From positions 1,240,001 through 1,304,000 of the forward strand of contig NZ_NEVT01000003.1 in assembly GCF_002261345.1 (NCBI RefSeq): 64,000 bases of DNA. The letters run 5' to 3'. Positions 18,891-27,982 of this stretch are shown here, in pieces; positions within the stretch are counted from its first letter, which is position 1; each line of letters starts with the position of its first letter. The stretch is from Bordetella genomosp. 2 (lineage in GTDB: Bacteria; Pseudomonadota; Gammaproteobacteria; Burkholderiales; Burkholderiaceae_B). The notes beneath the pieces are model-generated. The model was not told the origin of the DNA, searched no databases, and worked only from the letters and a program-made list of their open reading frames with translations. The position numbers and the translations under genes were made by a program.

Positions 18891-20648
18891 ATGAATATCG
18901 CGGATCCGGACCTGACCCGGGGAAGTGCGCCATTGTCCATGCGGCCCACGCTGGCGGGCATGGACCACATGATCTCGGCCGGCCACTACCTGGCCACCCA
19001 TGCGGGCGCCCAGATCCTGCAGGCCGGCGGCAATGCCATCGATGCCGGCGTGGCGGCGGGCATTGCGCTCGGGGTGGTGCAGAGCGACATCGTCAACATC
19101 GGCGGCGTGGCCCCGTGCCTGGTCTACCACGCGCAGACAGGCAAAGTATGGAGCATTTCCGGGCTGGGCTATTGGCCGCGCGCGGCCAGCCTGGATCTGT
19201 TCCTGGACAAGTATGGCGGACGCATTCCCGCTGGTGTGCTGCGCACCGTCATCCCGGCGGCGCCCGATGCGTGGATTACGGCGCTCGAGCGCTTCGGCAC
19301 CATGTCGTTCGGCGACGTCGCGGCGGCCGCGATCGGCTTTGCGCGCGATGGCTTCGTCATGTACCCGCTGATGGCCGAGGTGCTGGCCGATCACCAGGAC
19401 AACTACCGGCGCTGGTCCTCCAGCGCCGCGGTGTATTTGCCCGGCGGGCGGCCACCGGCCGCCGGCGAGGTGTTCCGCCAGGCCGACCTGGCGGCGAGCC
19501 TGCAGTACATGGCCGACGAAGAGCGCGCGCATACCTCGGCGGGCCGCCTGGCCGGCCTGGCGGCGGCGCGGCGCGCCTTCTACCAGGGCGACATCGCGGC
19601 GCGCATGGTCGCCTACCATCGGGAAAACGGCGGGCTGCTGACGCATGAGGACCTGCGCGACTTCTCGGTCGAGGTGGAGCCAGCCTTGAGCACCGACTTC
19701 CACGGCACGCGCCTGTACAGTTGCGGCTTCTGGTGCCAGGGGCCTACGCTGCTGCAGATGCTGAACATCCTGGAGTCGCGCGACCTGCGGACGCTGGGAC
19801 ACAACTCGGCGTCCTATATCCACCTGCTGACGGAAGCGATCAAGCTGGCGTTCGCCGATCGTGAAGTGCACTACGGCGACCCGCGCCACAAACCGGTGCC
19901 GCAGGACGTGCTGCTGTCCAAGGCTTATGCCCGCGAGCGCCTGGCGCTGATCCTGGCCGACCGCGCCGGTCCGGATATCCCTGCCGCCGGCGATTTGCTC
20001 GACGCCGGGCTGAGCAGGCCGCCCCTGCATCGGCCGGAGGACGCGCAGCGCACCGATCCACGCCTGGACACATCCTATGTGGCTGCGGTCGACAAGCACG
20101 GCAATGCGTTTTCCGCCACGCCGAGCGATGGCTCATACAACACCCCGGTCATCCCGGGAACGGGGCTGTGCGCGTCGGGCCGCGGCAGCCAATCGTGGGC
20201 CGAGCGCGGCCACGCCTGCGCCATCGGGCCCGGCCGCAGGCCGCGCCTGACGCCCAATCCTTCACTGGCGATCCGGCCCGGCGGCTATGTGATGCCCTTC
20301 GGTACGCCGGGCGGCGATGTGCAGTGCCAGGCCATGCTGCAAACCTTCCTGAACATGGAGGTGTTCGGCATGGACCCGCAGCAAGCTGTGGAGGCGCCGC
20401 GTTTCGCCACGTTCAGCTTTCCTTCGTCGTTCGAGCCGCACAGCGTCCAGCCGGGACGCCTGATGATCGAGGACCTGGTGGCGCGGCCGGTCGGCGAGGC
20501 GCTGGCGGCCATGGGGCATTCGGTGCAGTGGTGGCGCGATCGCAACTGGCGCGCCGGCGCGATGTGCGTGGTCAGGCACGACACTCGCACGGATATACGC
20601 TGGGGAGCCGCCGACCCGCGCCGGCCGGCGTACGCCATCGGTCGTTGA
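18891..20648 (+). CDS. Gamma-glutamyltransferase family protein
   Basis: 585 aa N-terminal nucleophile hydrolase. GGNAIDAGVAAGIALGVVQ near residue 43 is a family signature. The autocleavage Thr is likely in DTSYVAAVDKHGNAFSATPS (about residues 388-407), followed by PNPSLAIRPGGYVMPFGTPGGD and the C-terminal APRF box. The family matures into two subunits and cleaves gamma-glutamyl bonds. No signal peptide is seen, unlike the periplasmic E. coli enzyme, so it may act in the cytoplasm on imported substrate. Last gene of the IclR-linked cluster. Confidence 0.88.
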   Translation: MNIADPDLTRGSAPLSMRPTLAGMDHMISAGHYLATHAGAQILQAGGNAIDAGVAAGIALGVVQSDIVNIGGVAPCLVYHAQTGKVWSISGLGYWPRAASLDLFLDKYGGRIPAGVLRTVIPAAPDAWITALERFGTMSFGDVAAAAIGFARDGFVMYPLMAEVLADHQDNYRRWSSSAAVYLPGGRPPAAGEVFRQADLAASLQYMADEERAHTSAGRLAGLAAARRAFYQGDIAARMVAYHRENGGLLTHEDLRDFSVEVEPALSTDFHGTRLYSCGFWCQGPTLLQMLNILESRDLRTLGHNSASYIHLLTEAIKLAFADREVHYGDPRHKPVPQDVLLSKAYARERLALILADRAGPDIPAAGDLLDAGLSRPPLHRPEDAQRTDPRLDTSYVAAVDKHGNAFSATPSDGSYNTPVIPGTGLCASGRGSQSWAERGHACAIGPGRRPRLTPNPSLAIRPGGYVMPFGTPGGDVQCQAMLQTFLNMEVFGMDPQQAVEAPRFATFSFPSSFEPHSVQPGRLMIEDLVARPVGEALAAMGHSVQWWRDRNWRAGAMCVVRHDTRTDIRWGAADPRRPAYAIGR

Positions 20649-20842
20649 GACCGTGCCGCCTGAATCCGGCGTGCCGGGTGGTCGCGCGGGTGGCGCTGGT
20701 AACGGACGGCTACCGGTTCGGCCGACGCCGTCGCTGATGAAGCGGCTTGTTGCATTTGGCAGGGATGTCTTGCTATCTGGCGCGTGCGCGCGACGTGCAG
20801 GCGAGTACAGTGAAAAAGCCTCAAGAACAACAGGAGCATCCC

Positions 20843-21436
20843 ATGTTCGACAAATTTCCCGTTTTGCGTCGCGGCGCCGTGGCCGCCATGTCGGTGGCGG
20901 CGGCAGGCCTGGTCTTCACAGGCTGCACCACCACTTCGCCGCAGGCATCCGCGACCGCGGCCGAGCAGCGCCAGGAAATCGACAGCGGCGCCGATGCCGC
21001 GCTGGGCAAGCTGTACCAGACTTCGCCGCAGGCGAAGGAACTGGTGCAACGCGCCAAGGGAGTGCTGGTGTTCCCGTCGGTGCTGAGCGCCAGCTTCGTG
21101 GTGGGCGCCCAGCACGGCAAGGGGGTGCTGCGCGTGGGCGGCGCCAACGCGGGCTACTACAGCACCTCGGCGGGATCCATCGGCTTTCAGGCGGGCGCGC
21201 AGTCGAAGGCCGTGATCCTGCTGTTCATGACCGACCAGGCGCTGGAGCAATTCCGCAACAGCAAGGGCTGGACGGTCGGGGCCGACGCTTCGGTCGCGGT
21301 GGCGAATATCGGGGCCAACGGCCGCATCGATTCCAATACCGCGCAGCAGCCGATCGTCGGTTTCGTCATGAATAACGCCGGCCTGATGGCGGGTGTGTCG
21401 CTGGAAGGCGCGAAAATCTCGAAGCTGGAACTTTGA
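20843..21436 (+). CDS. Ysc84-like lipid-binding lipoprotein
   Basis: 197 aa. Lipoprotein signal with lipobox LVFTGC, then a Ysc84/SYLF (DUF500) domain: AKGVLVFPSVLSASFVVGAQHGKGVL and the closing IVGFVMNNAGLMAGVSLEGAKISKLEL. Family members bind lipids. The ATG at 20843 has AGGAG upstream. It stands alone and rightward after the catabolic cluster, probably anchored to the outer membrane facing the periplasm. Confidence 0.85.
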   Translation: MFDKFPVLRRGAVAAMSVAAAGLVFTGCTTTSPQASATAAEQRQEIDSGADAALGKLYQTSPQAKELVQRAKGVLVFPSVLSASFVVGAQHGKGVLRVGGANAGYYSTSAGSIGFQAGAQSKAVILLFMTDQALEQFRNSKGWTVGADASVAVANIGANGRIDSNTAQQPIVGFVMNNAGLMAGVSLEGAKISKLEL

Positions 21437-21512
21437 TCGCGCCGCGGCGCGGCCGCGCTGCTTCGGCAACGGCCCCGGCGCCTGCATGGCGGCGGGGCCT
21501 TTTCATGCGGGG

Positions 21513-21839
21513 CTAGGGCGCCTGGTCGTTGCCGCCCGCTGCGGGCTTGGCGGCAGGCTTGGCCACGCAAGTGAAGTCGATGGTGGCTTCCTTGGGCATC
21601 AGGCCGGTGGCGTGGTTGGATGTGACCTTGGGGTGCGACAGGCGCTGCCCGAGGGATTCGCAATGTGCCGCGGCCTTTTCGCGCGCGATGTTCTTCACTT
21701 CGACCCAGGTCTGGAACTTGGCGCCGGCATTGTAAGTGACGCGATAGGTGTCTTTGCCCGTGGGGGTGGTCTGGCTGATGCTCGAGCACGCGCACAGCAG
21801 GGAGAGCATCAGGGCGCAGGGGAAAAAGCGAAACGGCAT
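21513..21839 (-). CDS. Small lipoprotein, unknown function
   Basis: 108 aa. The ATG at 21839 begins MPFRFFPCALMLSLLCACSS, a lipoprotein signal with the lipidated Cys in LLCAC. The mature part (DTYRVTYNAGAKFQTWVEVKN) with two later Cys has no family I recognise. Reads leftward, convergent with the Ysc84-like gene. An ATG 81 bases upstream would destroy the signal peptide, so the later start is preferred. Confidence 0.7.
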   Translation of the reverse strand: MPFRFFPCALMLSLLCACSSISQTTPTGKDTYRVTYNAGAKFQTWVEVKNIAREKAAAHCESLGQRLSHPKVTSNHATGLMPKEATIDFTCVAKPAAKPAAGGNDQAP

Positions 21840-21919
21840 GGAACTTCCGGAGTCGGGTGTCAGCGCTATTACATAGCACCAGGCGCCTGTCGCGCAAGCA
21901 GGCGGCGCGTGCCCCGGCA

Positions 21920-22378
21920 TCAGCCGGGTGCGATTGCGTTGCGACGGTCCAGCTTGCGGCTCAGCACGATCGAGGTCTGGGTCTGCTTGACGCCCTCGAT
22001 CAGGCCGATGTGGTCGAGCAGGTCGTCGAGCTGTTCGTGGGTTTCGCAGCGCAGGAACACCAGATAGTCGAACGGCCCGCTTACCGACGAGACTTCTTCG
22101 ACTTCGGGGATCTTGGCCAGCTCGCGGATGACTGCCGCCGGGGTTTTGGGCAGCACGCTGATGAAGCAGTATGCCCGCACCGCCGCGTCTTCCAGCTTGT
22201 GTCCGAGCCGCACGCCGTAGCCCGCGATCGCGCCCTCGCGTTCGAGTCGGGCCAGCCGGCCCACCACCGTACTGCGCGCCAGTTTCAGCTTGCGCGCCAG
22301 GATGGCGGCAGGTTCGCGCGCGTTGGCCTGCAGCAGGCTGAGGAGCTGGCGGTCGATGGCGTCGAGTTTGTCGGGCAT
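21920..22378 (-). CDS. Lrp/AsnC family transcriptional regulator
   Basis: 152 aa. The ATG at 22378 opens MPDKLDAIDRQLLSLLQANA, the usual Lrp start, with the helix-turn-helix in AAILARKLKLARSTVVGRLARLE (about 22-45) and a C-terminal RAM ligand domain (VRAYCFISVLPKTPAAVIRE, VSSVSGPFDYLVFL). Local regulators of this group respond to amino acids. No obvious target adjoins it: divergent to the right is a small hypothetical gene. Confidence 0.92.
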   Translation of the reverse strand: MPDKLDAIDRQLLSLLQANAREPAAILARKLKLARSTVVGRLARLEREGAIAGYGVRLGHKLEDAAVRAYCFISVLPKTPAAVIRELAKIPEVEEVSSVSGPFDYLVFLRCETHEQLDDLLDHIGLIEGVKQTQTSIVLSRKLDRRNAIAPG

Positions 22379-22522
22379 ACGGGAAATGTGACGAGCATAG
22401 GCCTGTCCGGAAAGTACAGGCGCGGCACGCGACAAGTCAATGCGCACCGCCGCCCGCGCGCCTCGGGCCGCTGGCGTGGTGCGTGCTAGCATGCCCGTCG
22501 AAAACTCTTATTGCGAGGCCTT

Positions 22523-22768
22523 ATGGATATCCAGGAACAAATTGCGGTCATTGTGCATACAATCTCGCACCAGGGTGGGCGTATCGACGCGCTCAATGCC
22601 GTCACGTCGTCCATGCTGCACCTGGCCAAGTCGTCGCCCGGCTTGCGCGAAGCAATCGAGGCGCAGCTGGAGCAGAATTACTCCAGCCTGCTGGCCCGCT
22701 CGGAAAACCCCCAGTACGTCGCCGGTTTCGAAAGCGTGCGCGATACGGTGCTGGCCGCCCTGAAGTAG
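22523..22768 (+). CDS. Hypothetical 81 aa helical protein
   Basis: Not recognised. The ATG at 22523 has GAGG 6 bases upstream (MDIQEQIAVIVHTISHQGGR). The protein is soluble, amphipathic helical, without signal or membrane segment. Composition and codon use match the core genes, and it is divergent from the Lrp regulator, so a real conserved small protein is likely. Confidence 0.7.
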   Translation: MDIQEQIAVIVHTISHQGGRIDALNAVTSSMLHLAKSSPGLREAIEAQLEQNYSSLLARSENPQYVAGFESVRDTVLAALK

Positions 22769-22886
22769 GCGGTTTACCCACAGCTTCTGTGGACAAGCCT
22801 TGGGATAGGCTGGGAACAGCCAGAAAATTCCCTTGTGTGACAAGTGTTTGCGTATCGCGCTCAATCGCTGATGGAGCGCGCCCGCT

Positions 22887-24320
22887 TCAGCCTGCGTTGG
22901 CGACGATGCTGCCCAGGGTTCGTAGCGCGTCCGCAATCTGCGGTGTGTACGTCTGGCCGCAGCTGAGCCGCAGGAAATGGTTGTAGCGGTCCGAGTTCGA
23001 GAACATCGTTCCGGGCGCAATGCGGATGCCCTGCGCCAGGGCCTGCTCGAACACCTGGGCGCTGGATCGCTGGCCGGGCAGCTCGACCCACAACAGCATG
23101 CCGCCCTCGGGCATGCTCAGCCGCGTGCCCGGCGGGAAATGCCGGGCAACGGCTTCGGCCACTTGCTCGCGCTGGATCTTCACCTGGCGGCGCAAGCGGC
23201 TCAGGTGCCGGTCGTAGGCTTTCGATCCCATGTAGTCGGCCACGGCGACCTGGGCCAGGGGCTCGTTGTGGCGGCTTTGCGCGAATTTCAGCATGGCGAC
23301 GCGCGACTGCCACCGGCCGGCGGTCATCCAGCCCAGCCGCATGCCGGGAGCCAGTGTCTTGTGCATCGAGGCACAGTGGATCACGTTGCCGGTGTGGTCC
23401 CAGGACTTGACGGCGGGACGCAGCCGATCGTCATCGCAAAGCATGCCGTAGGTATCGTCTTCGATCAGGGCGACCTGGTGGCGCTCGCAAAGAGCCGCCA
23501 GCCGCGCTTTTTCGGCGTCGGGCATGACACAGCCGAGCGGGTTCTGGAAATTCGGCACGACCACCACGGCGCGCAGGTGCGGGTGGGTCCGCAGAGCCAG
23601 TTCCAGCGCATCGACGGACAGGCCCTGCAGGGGGCTGGTAGGGATCTCCAGCGCGCGCATGCCCAGGCTTTCCAGGATCTGCAGCAGCCCGAAATACACC
23701 GGCGACTCGACCGCGATGGTGTCGCCGGGCCGGGCTACCGCGCGCAATGCGAGATTCACGGCCTCGATGCAGCCGTGTGTGACCAGGATCTCGTCGGGCG
23801 CCAGATTCATGCCCAGCTCCAGCGCGCGGCGCGCCAGCACGCCGCGCAGCTCCGGATGCCCCAGCGGGGGAACCCGGTCGACCAGCATGAGCGGCTTGGC
23901 GCGGACCGCCCGGATCATGGCCTGCTTGAGCGCTTCGGCCGGGTAGTGCGCCGGCGAGGCGGCCGCCAGCGCCAGGTTGACGCTGGTGACATGCCGCTCA
24001 CACTGGGCAATGAAGTCCGATACGCGATCATGGATGCCGACGTAGCGTGCCGGATCGAGCGGCCGGCCCGGGTCCGGCTCGGACGCCGGCAGCATGGCCT
24101 TGCGGTGCAACGGGCGCACGAAATACCCGGACCGGGGCCGCGCCTCGATGAGCCCGTCGTCCTCGAGCTGGCGGCATGCTTGCAGCGCCGTGGACAGGCT
24201 GACCCGGTGCGTGCGGACCAGGGTCCGCACGGACGGCATGCGTTCGGCCGGGGCCAGCGCGCCGGTGCGAATGGCGCGGCGATAGTGGTCGGCCAGGCGC
24301 TGGTATAGGGGCGTATCCAT
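22887..24320 (-). CDS. MocR-type GntR/aminotransferase regulator
   Basis: 477 aa. N-terminal GntR winged helix (LYQRLADHYRRAIRTGALAPAERMPSVRTL, helix-turn-helix near 30-60) fused to a class I aminotransferase fold that binds PLP; the Schiff-base Lys is in ASMHKTLAPGMRLGW, and NFQNPLGCVMPDAEK carries the Asn-Pro cofactor loop. Family members sense PLP or amino compounds and regulate vitamin B6, GABA or taurine genes. Divergent from a DUF2917-like gene. The target is not evident. Confidence 0.92.
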   Translation of the reverse strand: MDTPLYQRLADHYRRAIRTGALAPAERMPSVRTLVRTHRVSLSTALQACRQLEDDGLIEARPRSGYFVRPLHRKAMLPASEPDPGRPLDPARYVGIHDRVSDFIAQCERHVTSVNLALAAASPAHYPAEALKQAMIRAVRAKPLMLVDRVPPLGHPELRGVLARRALELGMNLAPDEILVTHGCIEAVNLALRAVARPGDTIAVESPVYFGLLQILESLGMRALEIPTSPLQGLSVDALELALRTHPHLRAVVVVPNFQNPLGCVMPDAEKARLAALCERHQVALIEDDTYGMLCDDDRLRPAVKSWDHTGNVIHCASMHKTLAPGMRLGWMTAGRWQSRVAMLKFAQSRHNEPLAQVAVADYMGSKAYDRHLSRLRRQVKIQREQVAEAVARHFPPGTRLSMPEGGMLLWVELPGQRSSAQVFEQALAQGIRIAPGTMFSNSDRYNHFLRLSCGQTYTPQIADALRTLGSIVANAG

Positions 24321-24498
24321 GCGGGAATGGTGCGCGGGCGGGATGCCGCCGTACAGGCACAGTTCACGGGAAAATCCACCATAACAGATGCCGGGACAGC
24401 TGTCTGTTGCGGTACAGAAACTGGCGGCGTGTGTCTGTCACGACGGGAGCGGCGCGGGTAGCCTGTGAACCATCCCAAACCTGTGCAGGAGCGCCGTC

Positions 24499-24911
<413 letters not shown>

Positions 24912-24921
24912 ATTCGATGAA

Positions 24922-24948
24922 GGCCTGGCGTATTCGCCGGGCCTTTTT
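24922..24948 (+). terminator. Terminator after tRNA-fMet
   Basis: 9-bp stem GGCCTGGCG/CGCCGGGCC with one G-U pair, loop TATT, then five T. Confidence 0.8.
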
Positions 24949-24979
24949 CATTGGGTGGCTGCGGCAAGCGCCGCAGGGC

Positions 24980-25345
24980 TCAGGCGCGCCCCCCGGGGCG
25001 GTCGAGCATGGCGACCAGCGCCTGTTTCAGTTGCGGCGAGAAGATCGGCACCGTGTGCGTGACGCCATCCCGGTCGACGCCTTCTTTCAGGGTGACCGAC
25101 TGGCCGTCGAAGATGTCTGGCGCCGTGCGCAGTTCGACATAGCGCGCCAGCAGCGCATCCACCTGTTCCTGGGCGGCCGCCAGCGGTGCGGGGCCGGCCA
25201 GGCGCTGCGCCGAGTGGGCCTGCAGCACGCGGTGCAGGTCATCGATGAACAGCGCCAGCGCGGCCTGGCCCCGGCAATGAGGTTGTTGCCAGCCCCAGTC
25301 CTGGTCGGCCGGAGCGGCGGCGGGAGGAAGGCGTTTTTTTGACAT
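24980..25345 (-). CDS. Hypothetical 121 aa protein
   Basis: Not recognised. Starts MSKKRLPPAAAPADQDWGWQ; the body is helical (AALALFIDDLHRVLQAHSAQ, AAAQEQVDALLARYVELRTA) and ends with a short beta segment (TVPIFSPQLKQALVAMLDRP). No signal peptide. Codon use is like the core genes. It converges on the tRNA-fMet terminator and stands alone. Confidence 0.6.
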   Translation of the reverse strand: MSKKRLPPAAAPADQDWGWQQPHCRGQAALALFIDDLHRVLQAHSAQRLAGPAPLAAAQEQVDALLARYVELRTAPDIFDGQSVTLKEGVDRDGVTHTVPIFSPQLKQALVAMLDRPGGRA

Positions 25346-25511
25346 AGCGTCATCCTAAACCATTCGGGCGGCCGCGTGCGTTGCGCCGAGCCGGCAATAT
25401 GGCGCACAGGGTTTGCCGGTTTGACTGGAAACGGTGCATGATTGGCACTGCCGGTTTGCCGGCACCGGGTGCCGCCCGGGCCCTGGTGGTCTTCCGTGCC
25501 AAGGAGAAATC

Positions 25512-25640
25512 ATGAAGAACAGAATCCTGCTCGTCGTCCTGCTCGCCGTCTCGGCGGTATCTGCCGGATGCAATACGGTTGCCGGTGCCGGCAGGGACAT
25601 CGAACGCGGTGGCGAGGAAATCCAGAAGGCCGCCGACTGA
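25512..25640 (+). CDS. Entericidin-like lipoprotein, 42 aa
   Basis: MKNRILLVVLLAVSAVSAGC is a lipoprotein signal with lipobox SAGC; the mature peptide NTVAGAGRDIERGGEEIQKA matches the entericidin A/B (EcnA/EcnB) motif. AAGGAGAAATC precedes the ATG. In E. coli entericidins form a stationary-phase antidote/toxin pair; here it is single. A relative lies at 49623. Confidence 0.85.
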   Translation: MKNRILLVVLLAVSAVSAGCNTVAGAGRDIERGGEEIQKAAD

Positions 25641-25734
25641 CCGCGCGCCGCCGCCGCGCCCGTGCGGCCCGGCGGCGGCTGTCAAGGCAGGCCTGAGGCA
25701 TAATTCATCGTCGAATCATCTGCCAGGAACATCT

Positions 25735-26166
25735 ATGCGCATCTCGGGCTTGTTGGGGCTGATCATGGCGGTCGCATTGAGCGGCTGCGCGAGCAAAGGG
25801 TTGTTGTCCGGCGATCCGCCGGGCGCCACGGAAACCTTCCCGGTCAATGCCGATTTCCAGGCCGCTCACCGTCGCGCGGGCGAGTACGTGCGGGTCTGCC
25901 ATGAAGAACGCGCCCATCCCTACGGCGTCGTCTATCAATCGAACAGCACGCTGGGTGAAAAGGGCGTGCCCAACGAGATACAGGTCTACAAGCAGAAAGA
26001 GCCGGCCAAGATCCTGGAGATCATTCGCAGCCAGGCGGACGGCCCGGCCGCCTCGCGGGTCACGGTCATGGTGCTGGGCGACGCCCCCTGGGACGCGGCC
26101 GAACTGGCGGCGGCCAAGGCGTCCATCCAGAGCGCCACGCCGACCTGCCGGGCGCTGAAAGATTGA
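25735..26166 (+). CDS. Lipoprotein, unknown function
   Basis: 143 aa. MRISGLLGLIMAVALSGCAS gives a lipoprotein signal with lipobox LSGC. The mature domain (EYVRVCHEERAHPYGVVYQS, RVTVMVLGDAPWDAAELAAA) has a second and third Cys that could form a disulphide. AGGAAC precedes the ATG at 25735. The stop overlaps the region where the following membrane-protein frame begins, so the two are probably co-transcribed. Confidence 0.75.
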   Translation: MRISGLLGLIMAVALSGCASKGLLSGDPPGATETFPVNADFQAAHRRAGEYVRVCHEERAHPYGVVYQSNSTLGEKGVPNEIQVYKQKEPAKILEIIRSQADGPAASRVTVMVLGDAPWDAAELAAAKASIQSATPTCRALKD

Positions 26167-26183
26167 GCCTCATCGAACCGCCC

Positions 26184-26573
26184 ATGGCAGTCCCTCGCCA
26201 CGGCAACTCATGCGCCACGCTGGCCCCCGCCGCGCGCTGGCTGGGATGGCTCAACGCCATCGCGGTCCTGGGCGAGCTGGGGTTCGCGCTTGGCGTGCTG
26301 GGCAGCGAAGTCGCGCCGCCCAACCTGGCCGTGCCGCTGGCGTGCTTCCTGGCAGGGGTGGTGGCCAGCGGGCTGTCCATGGTCTGCTGGAGCTGGGGGG
26401 CGGACGAGGCTGGCCGGCGCTGGCTGGCCCCGGCACGGTGGGCCGGCTTGCTGGCGTACCTGCTGGCGCTAGCCGCCTTCGTCGCCGGGTGCTGGCTGTC
26501 GGCCGGCCTGGCGTTCGAGGCTGATGCTGGCGACGTGGACGCCGGCTACACAATGCGTATACCTGGCGCTTGA
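26184..26573 (+). CDS. Hypothetical four-helix membrane protein
   Basis: 129 aa with about three to four hydrophobic segments (WLGWLNAIAVLGELGFALGV, VPLACFLAGVVASGLSMVCW, WAGLLAYLLALAAFVAGCWL). No family recognised. A TTG at 26163 that overlaps the preceding stop (TTGA) is an alternative start adding seven residues; the ATG at 26184 has no strong Shine-Dalgarno, so coupling from TTG is possible. Downstream lies the pyrB operator region. Confidence 0.6.
   Translation: MAVPRHGNSCATLAPAARWLGWLNAIAVLGELGFALGVLGSEVAPPNLAVPLACFLAGVVASGLSMVCWSWGADEAGRRWLAPARWAGLLAYLLALAAFVAGCWLSAGLAFEADAGDVDAGYTMRIPGA
26554..26561. promoter_or_regulatory. Upstream half-site TGCGTATA
   Basis: TGCGTATA at 26554-26561 repeats the right half-site of the palindrome downstream (26616-26623), exactly 62 bases apart, close to six DNA turns. 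A same-face second binding site for the putative autorepressor is inferred. Confidence 0.4.
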
Positions 26574-26600
26574 AATTGCTTGCGACGCGGTGAGTGAGGG

Positions 26601-26629
26601 ATTTAATATACGCATTGCGTATATTAAAT
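26601..26629. promoter_or_regulatory. Perfect 29-bp palindrome before pyrB
   Basis: Left arm ATTTAATATACGCA (26601-26614), centre T at 26615, right arm TGCGTATATTAAAT (26616-26629): 14+1+14 without mismatch. It ends 18 bases before the pyrB ATG, in an AT-rich island inside GC-rich DNA, and contains TATATT/AATATA words that could act as a -10. The most likely role is an operator for a dimeric helix-turn-helix protein, plausibly the N-terminal domain of the adjacent pyrB product. Confidence 0.7.
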
Positions 26630-26647
26630 CCCCCCCCGAGGCCGGCC

Positions 26648-27940
26648 ATGTCCATCTCCCAACAAGCTTTCCTGCGCGACGCGATGCGTCGCCTCAATTT
26701 GACGCGCGATGTCTTCGCCACCCGCATCGGCGTGAAGCGTCGCGCGCTGGACACGTGGCTGCTGCCCGAGGGGTCGCAGGAATTCCGCGCCATGCCGGAA
26801 GTAGTCGAGCGCTTCGTCGGCGAAATCGTCCAGAACGAGGCGTTGCGCGAGAAATATACGCAGAGCTCGCAGGTGGGGCCGCTGCGCGACCGCATTGCCT
26901 ATGACGGCAAGCACCAGCTCATTTCGGTGGACCAGTTCTCGCGGGAATCGGTGGAAGATCTGTTCCGGGTCGCCGACCTGATGCAACCCATTGCGCGCCG
27001 CCAGAAAGTGTCGCGCGTCCTGGAAGGCGCGGTGCTGGGCAACCTGTTCTTCGAGGCCAGCACCCGCACGCGCGTGAGCTTCGGCGCGGCGTTCTGCCGC
27101 CTGGGCGGCTCAGTGTGCGACACCACCGGCTTCACGTTCTCGTCCATGGCCAAGGGCGAGTCGATCTACGATACCAGCCGGGTGATGAGCGGCTATGTGG
27201 ACGCCATGGTGGTGCGTCACCCGGACCAGGGTTCGGTCGCCGAGTTCGCGCGCGCGACCAACATCCCGGTGGTCAACGGCGGCGACGGGCCGGGCGAGCA
27301 TCCCAGCCAGGCGCTGCTGGATCTCTACACCATCCTGACCGAGTTCTCGCGGCTGGGCAAGCTGCTGGACGGCGCTCACATCGCCATGGTGGGCGACCTG
27401 AAATACGGGCGCACCGTGCATTCGCTGATCAAGCTGCTGGCGTTGTACAAGGGCATCAAGTTCACGCTGATTTCGCCGCCGGGGCTCGAAATGCCCGGCT
27501 ACATCATCGAGCAGGCCAGCCGCAACGATAACGTCATCGAACAGAAGAGCACCCTGGCCGATGGCCTGGCGGGCGTCGACGTGATCTACGCCACCCGCGT
27601 ACAGAAAGAGCGCTTCGCCAACGAGGAGACCGAGGGATATACCCCCGATTTCCAGATCAGCCGCGCCACCATCGACGCGCACTGCGGGCCGGATACGATC
27701 GTCATGCATCCGTTGCCGCGCGACAGCCGGCCGGGCGCCAATGACCTCAGCACCGACCTCAACGACGACCCGCGCCTGGCGATCTTCCGCCAGACCGACA
27801 ACGGCATCCCGATCCGCATGGCGATCTTCGCCGTGCTCCTGGGGGTGGAAGGGCTGGTGCAGCACTCGATGCGCGACGTGACCTGGAAACATCCGTCGCA
27901 CGTCGGGCCCGACGACTCCGCCTTCCACGGGCTCGACTGA
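26648..27940 (+). CDS. pyrB: Aspartate carbamoyltransferase with N-terminal HTH domain
   Basis: 430 aa against ~310 for a normal catalytic chain. Residues 1-75 form an XRE-like helix-turn-helix (LNLTRDVFATRIGVKRRALD, then TWLLPEGS and a helical tail). From about 85 on it is ATCase: carbamoyl-phosphate loop FFEASTRTRVSF (136-147), 80s-type loop SSMAKGESIYDTSR, YVDAMVVRHPDQG, HPSQALLDLYTI, HPLPRDSRPGANDL, and RQTDNGIPIRMAIF. It catalyses the first committed step of pyrimidine synthesis. The ATG at 26648 follows GAGG. No pyrI or pyrC adjoins. A perfect palindrome sits just upstream, so the HTH part may repress its own promoter. Some relatives are known with this fusion; DNA binding here is inferred. 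Confidence 0.92.
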   Translation: MSISQQAFLRDAMRRLNLTRDVFATRIGVKRRALDTWLLPEGSQEFRAMPEVVERFVGEIVQNEALREKYTQSSQVGPLRDRIAYDGKHQLISVDQFSRESVEDLFRVADLMQPIARRQKVSRVLEGAVLGNLFFEASTRTRVSFGAAFCRLGGSVCDTTGFTFSSMAKGESIYDTSRVMSGYVDAMVVRHPDQGSVAEFARATNIPVVNGGDGPGEHPSQALLDLYTILTEFSRLGKLLDGAHIAMVGDLKYGRTVHSLIKLLALYKGIKFTLISPPGLEMPGYIIEQASRNDNVIEQKSTLADGLAGVDVIYATRVQKERFANEETEGYTPDFQISRATIDAHCGPDTIVMHPLPRDSRPGANDLSTDLNDDPRLAIFRQTDNGIPIRMAIFAVLLGVEGLVQHSMRDVTWKHPSHVGPDDSAFHGLD

Positions 27941-27982
27941 CGCGGCGGCAAGGCGAGCGCGGGTGGCGCCGCCGCGCGCGCT

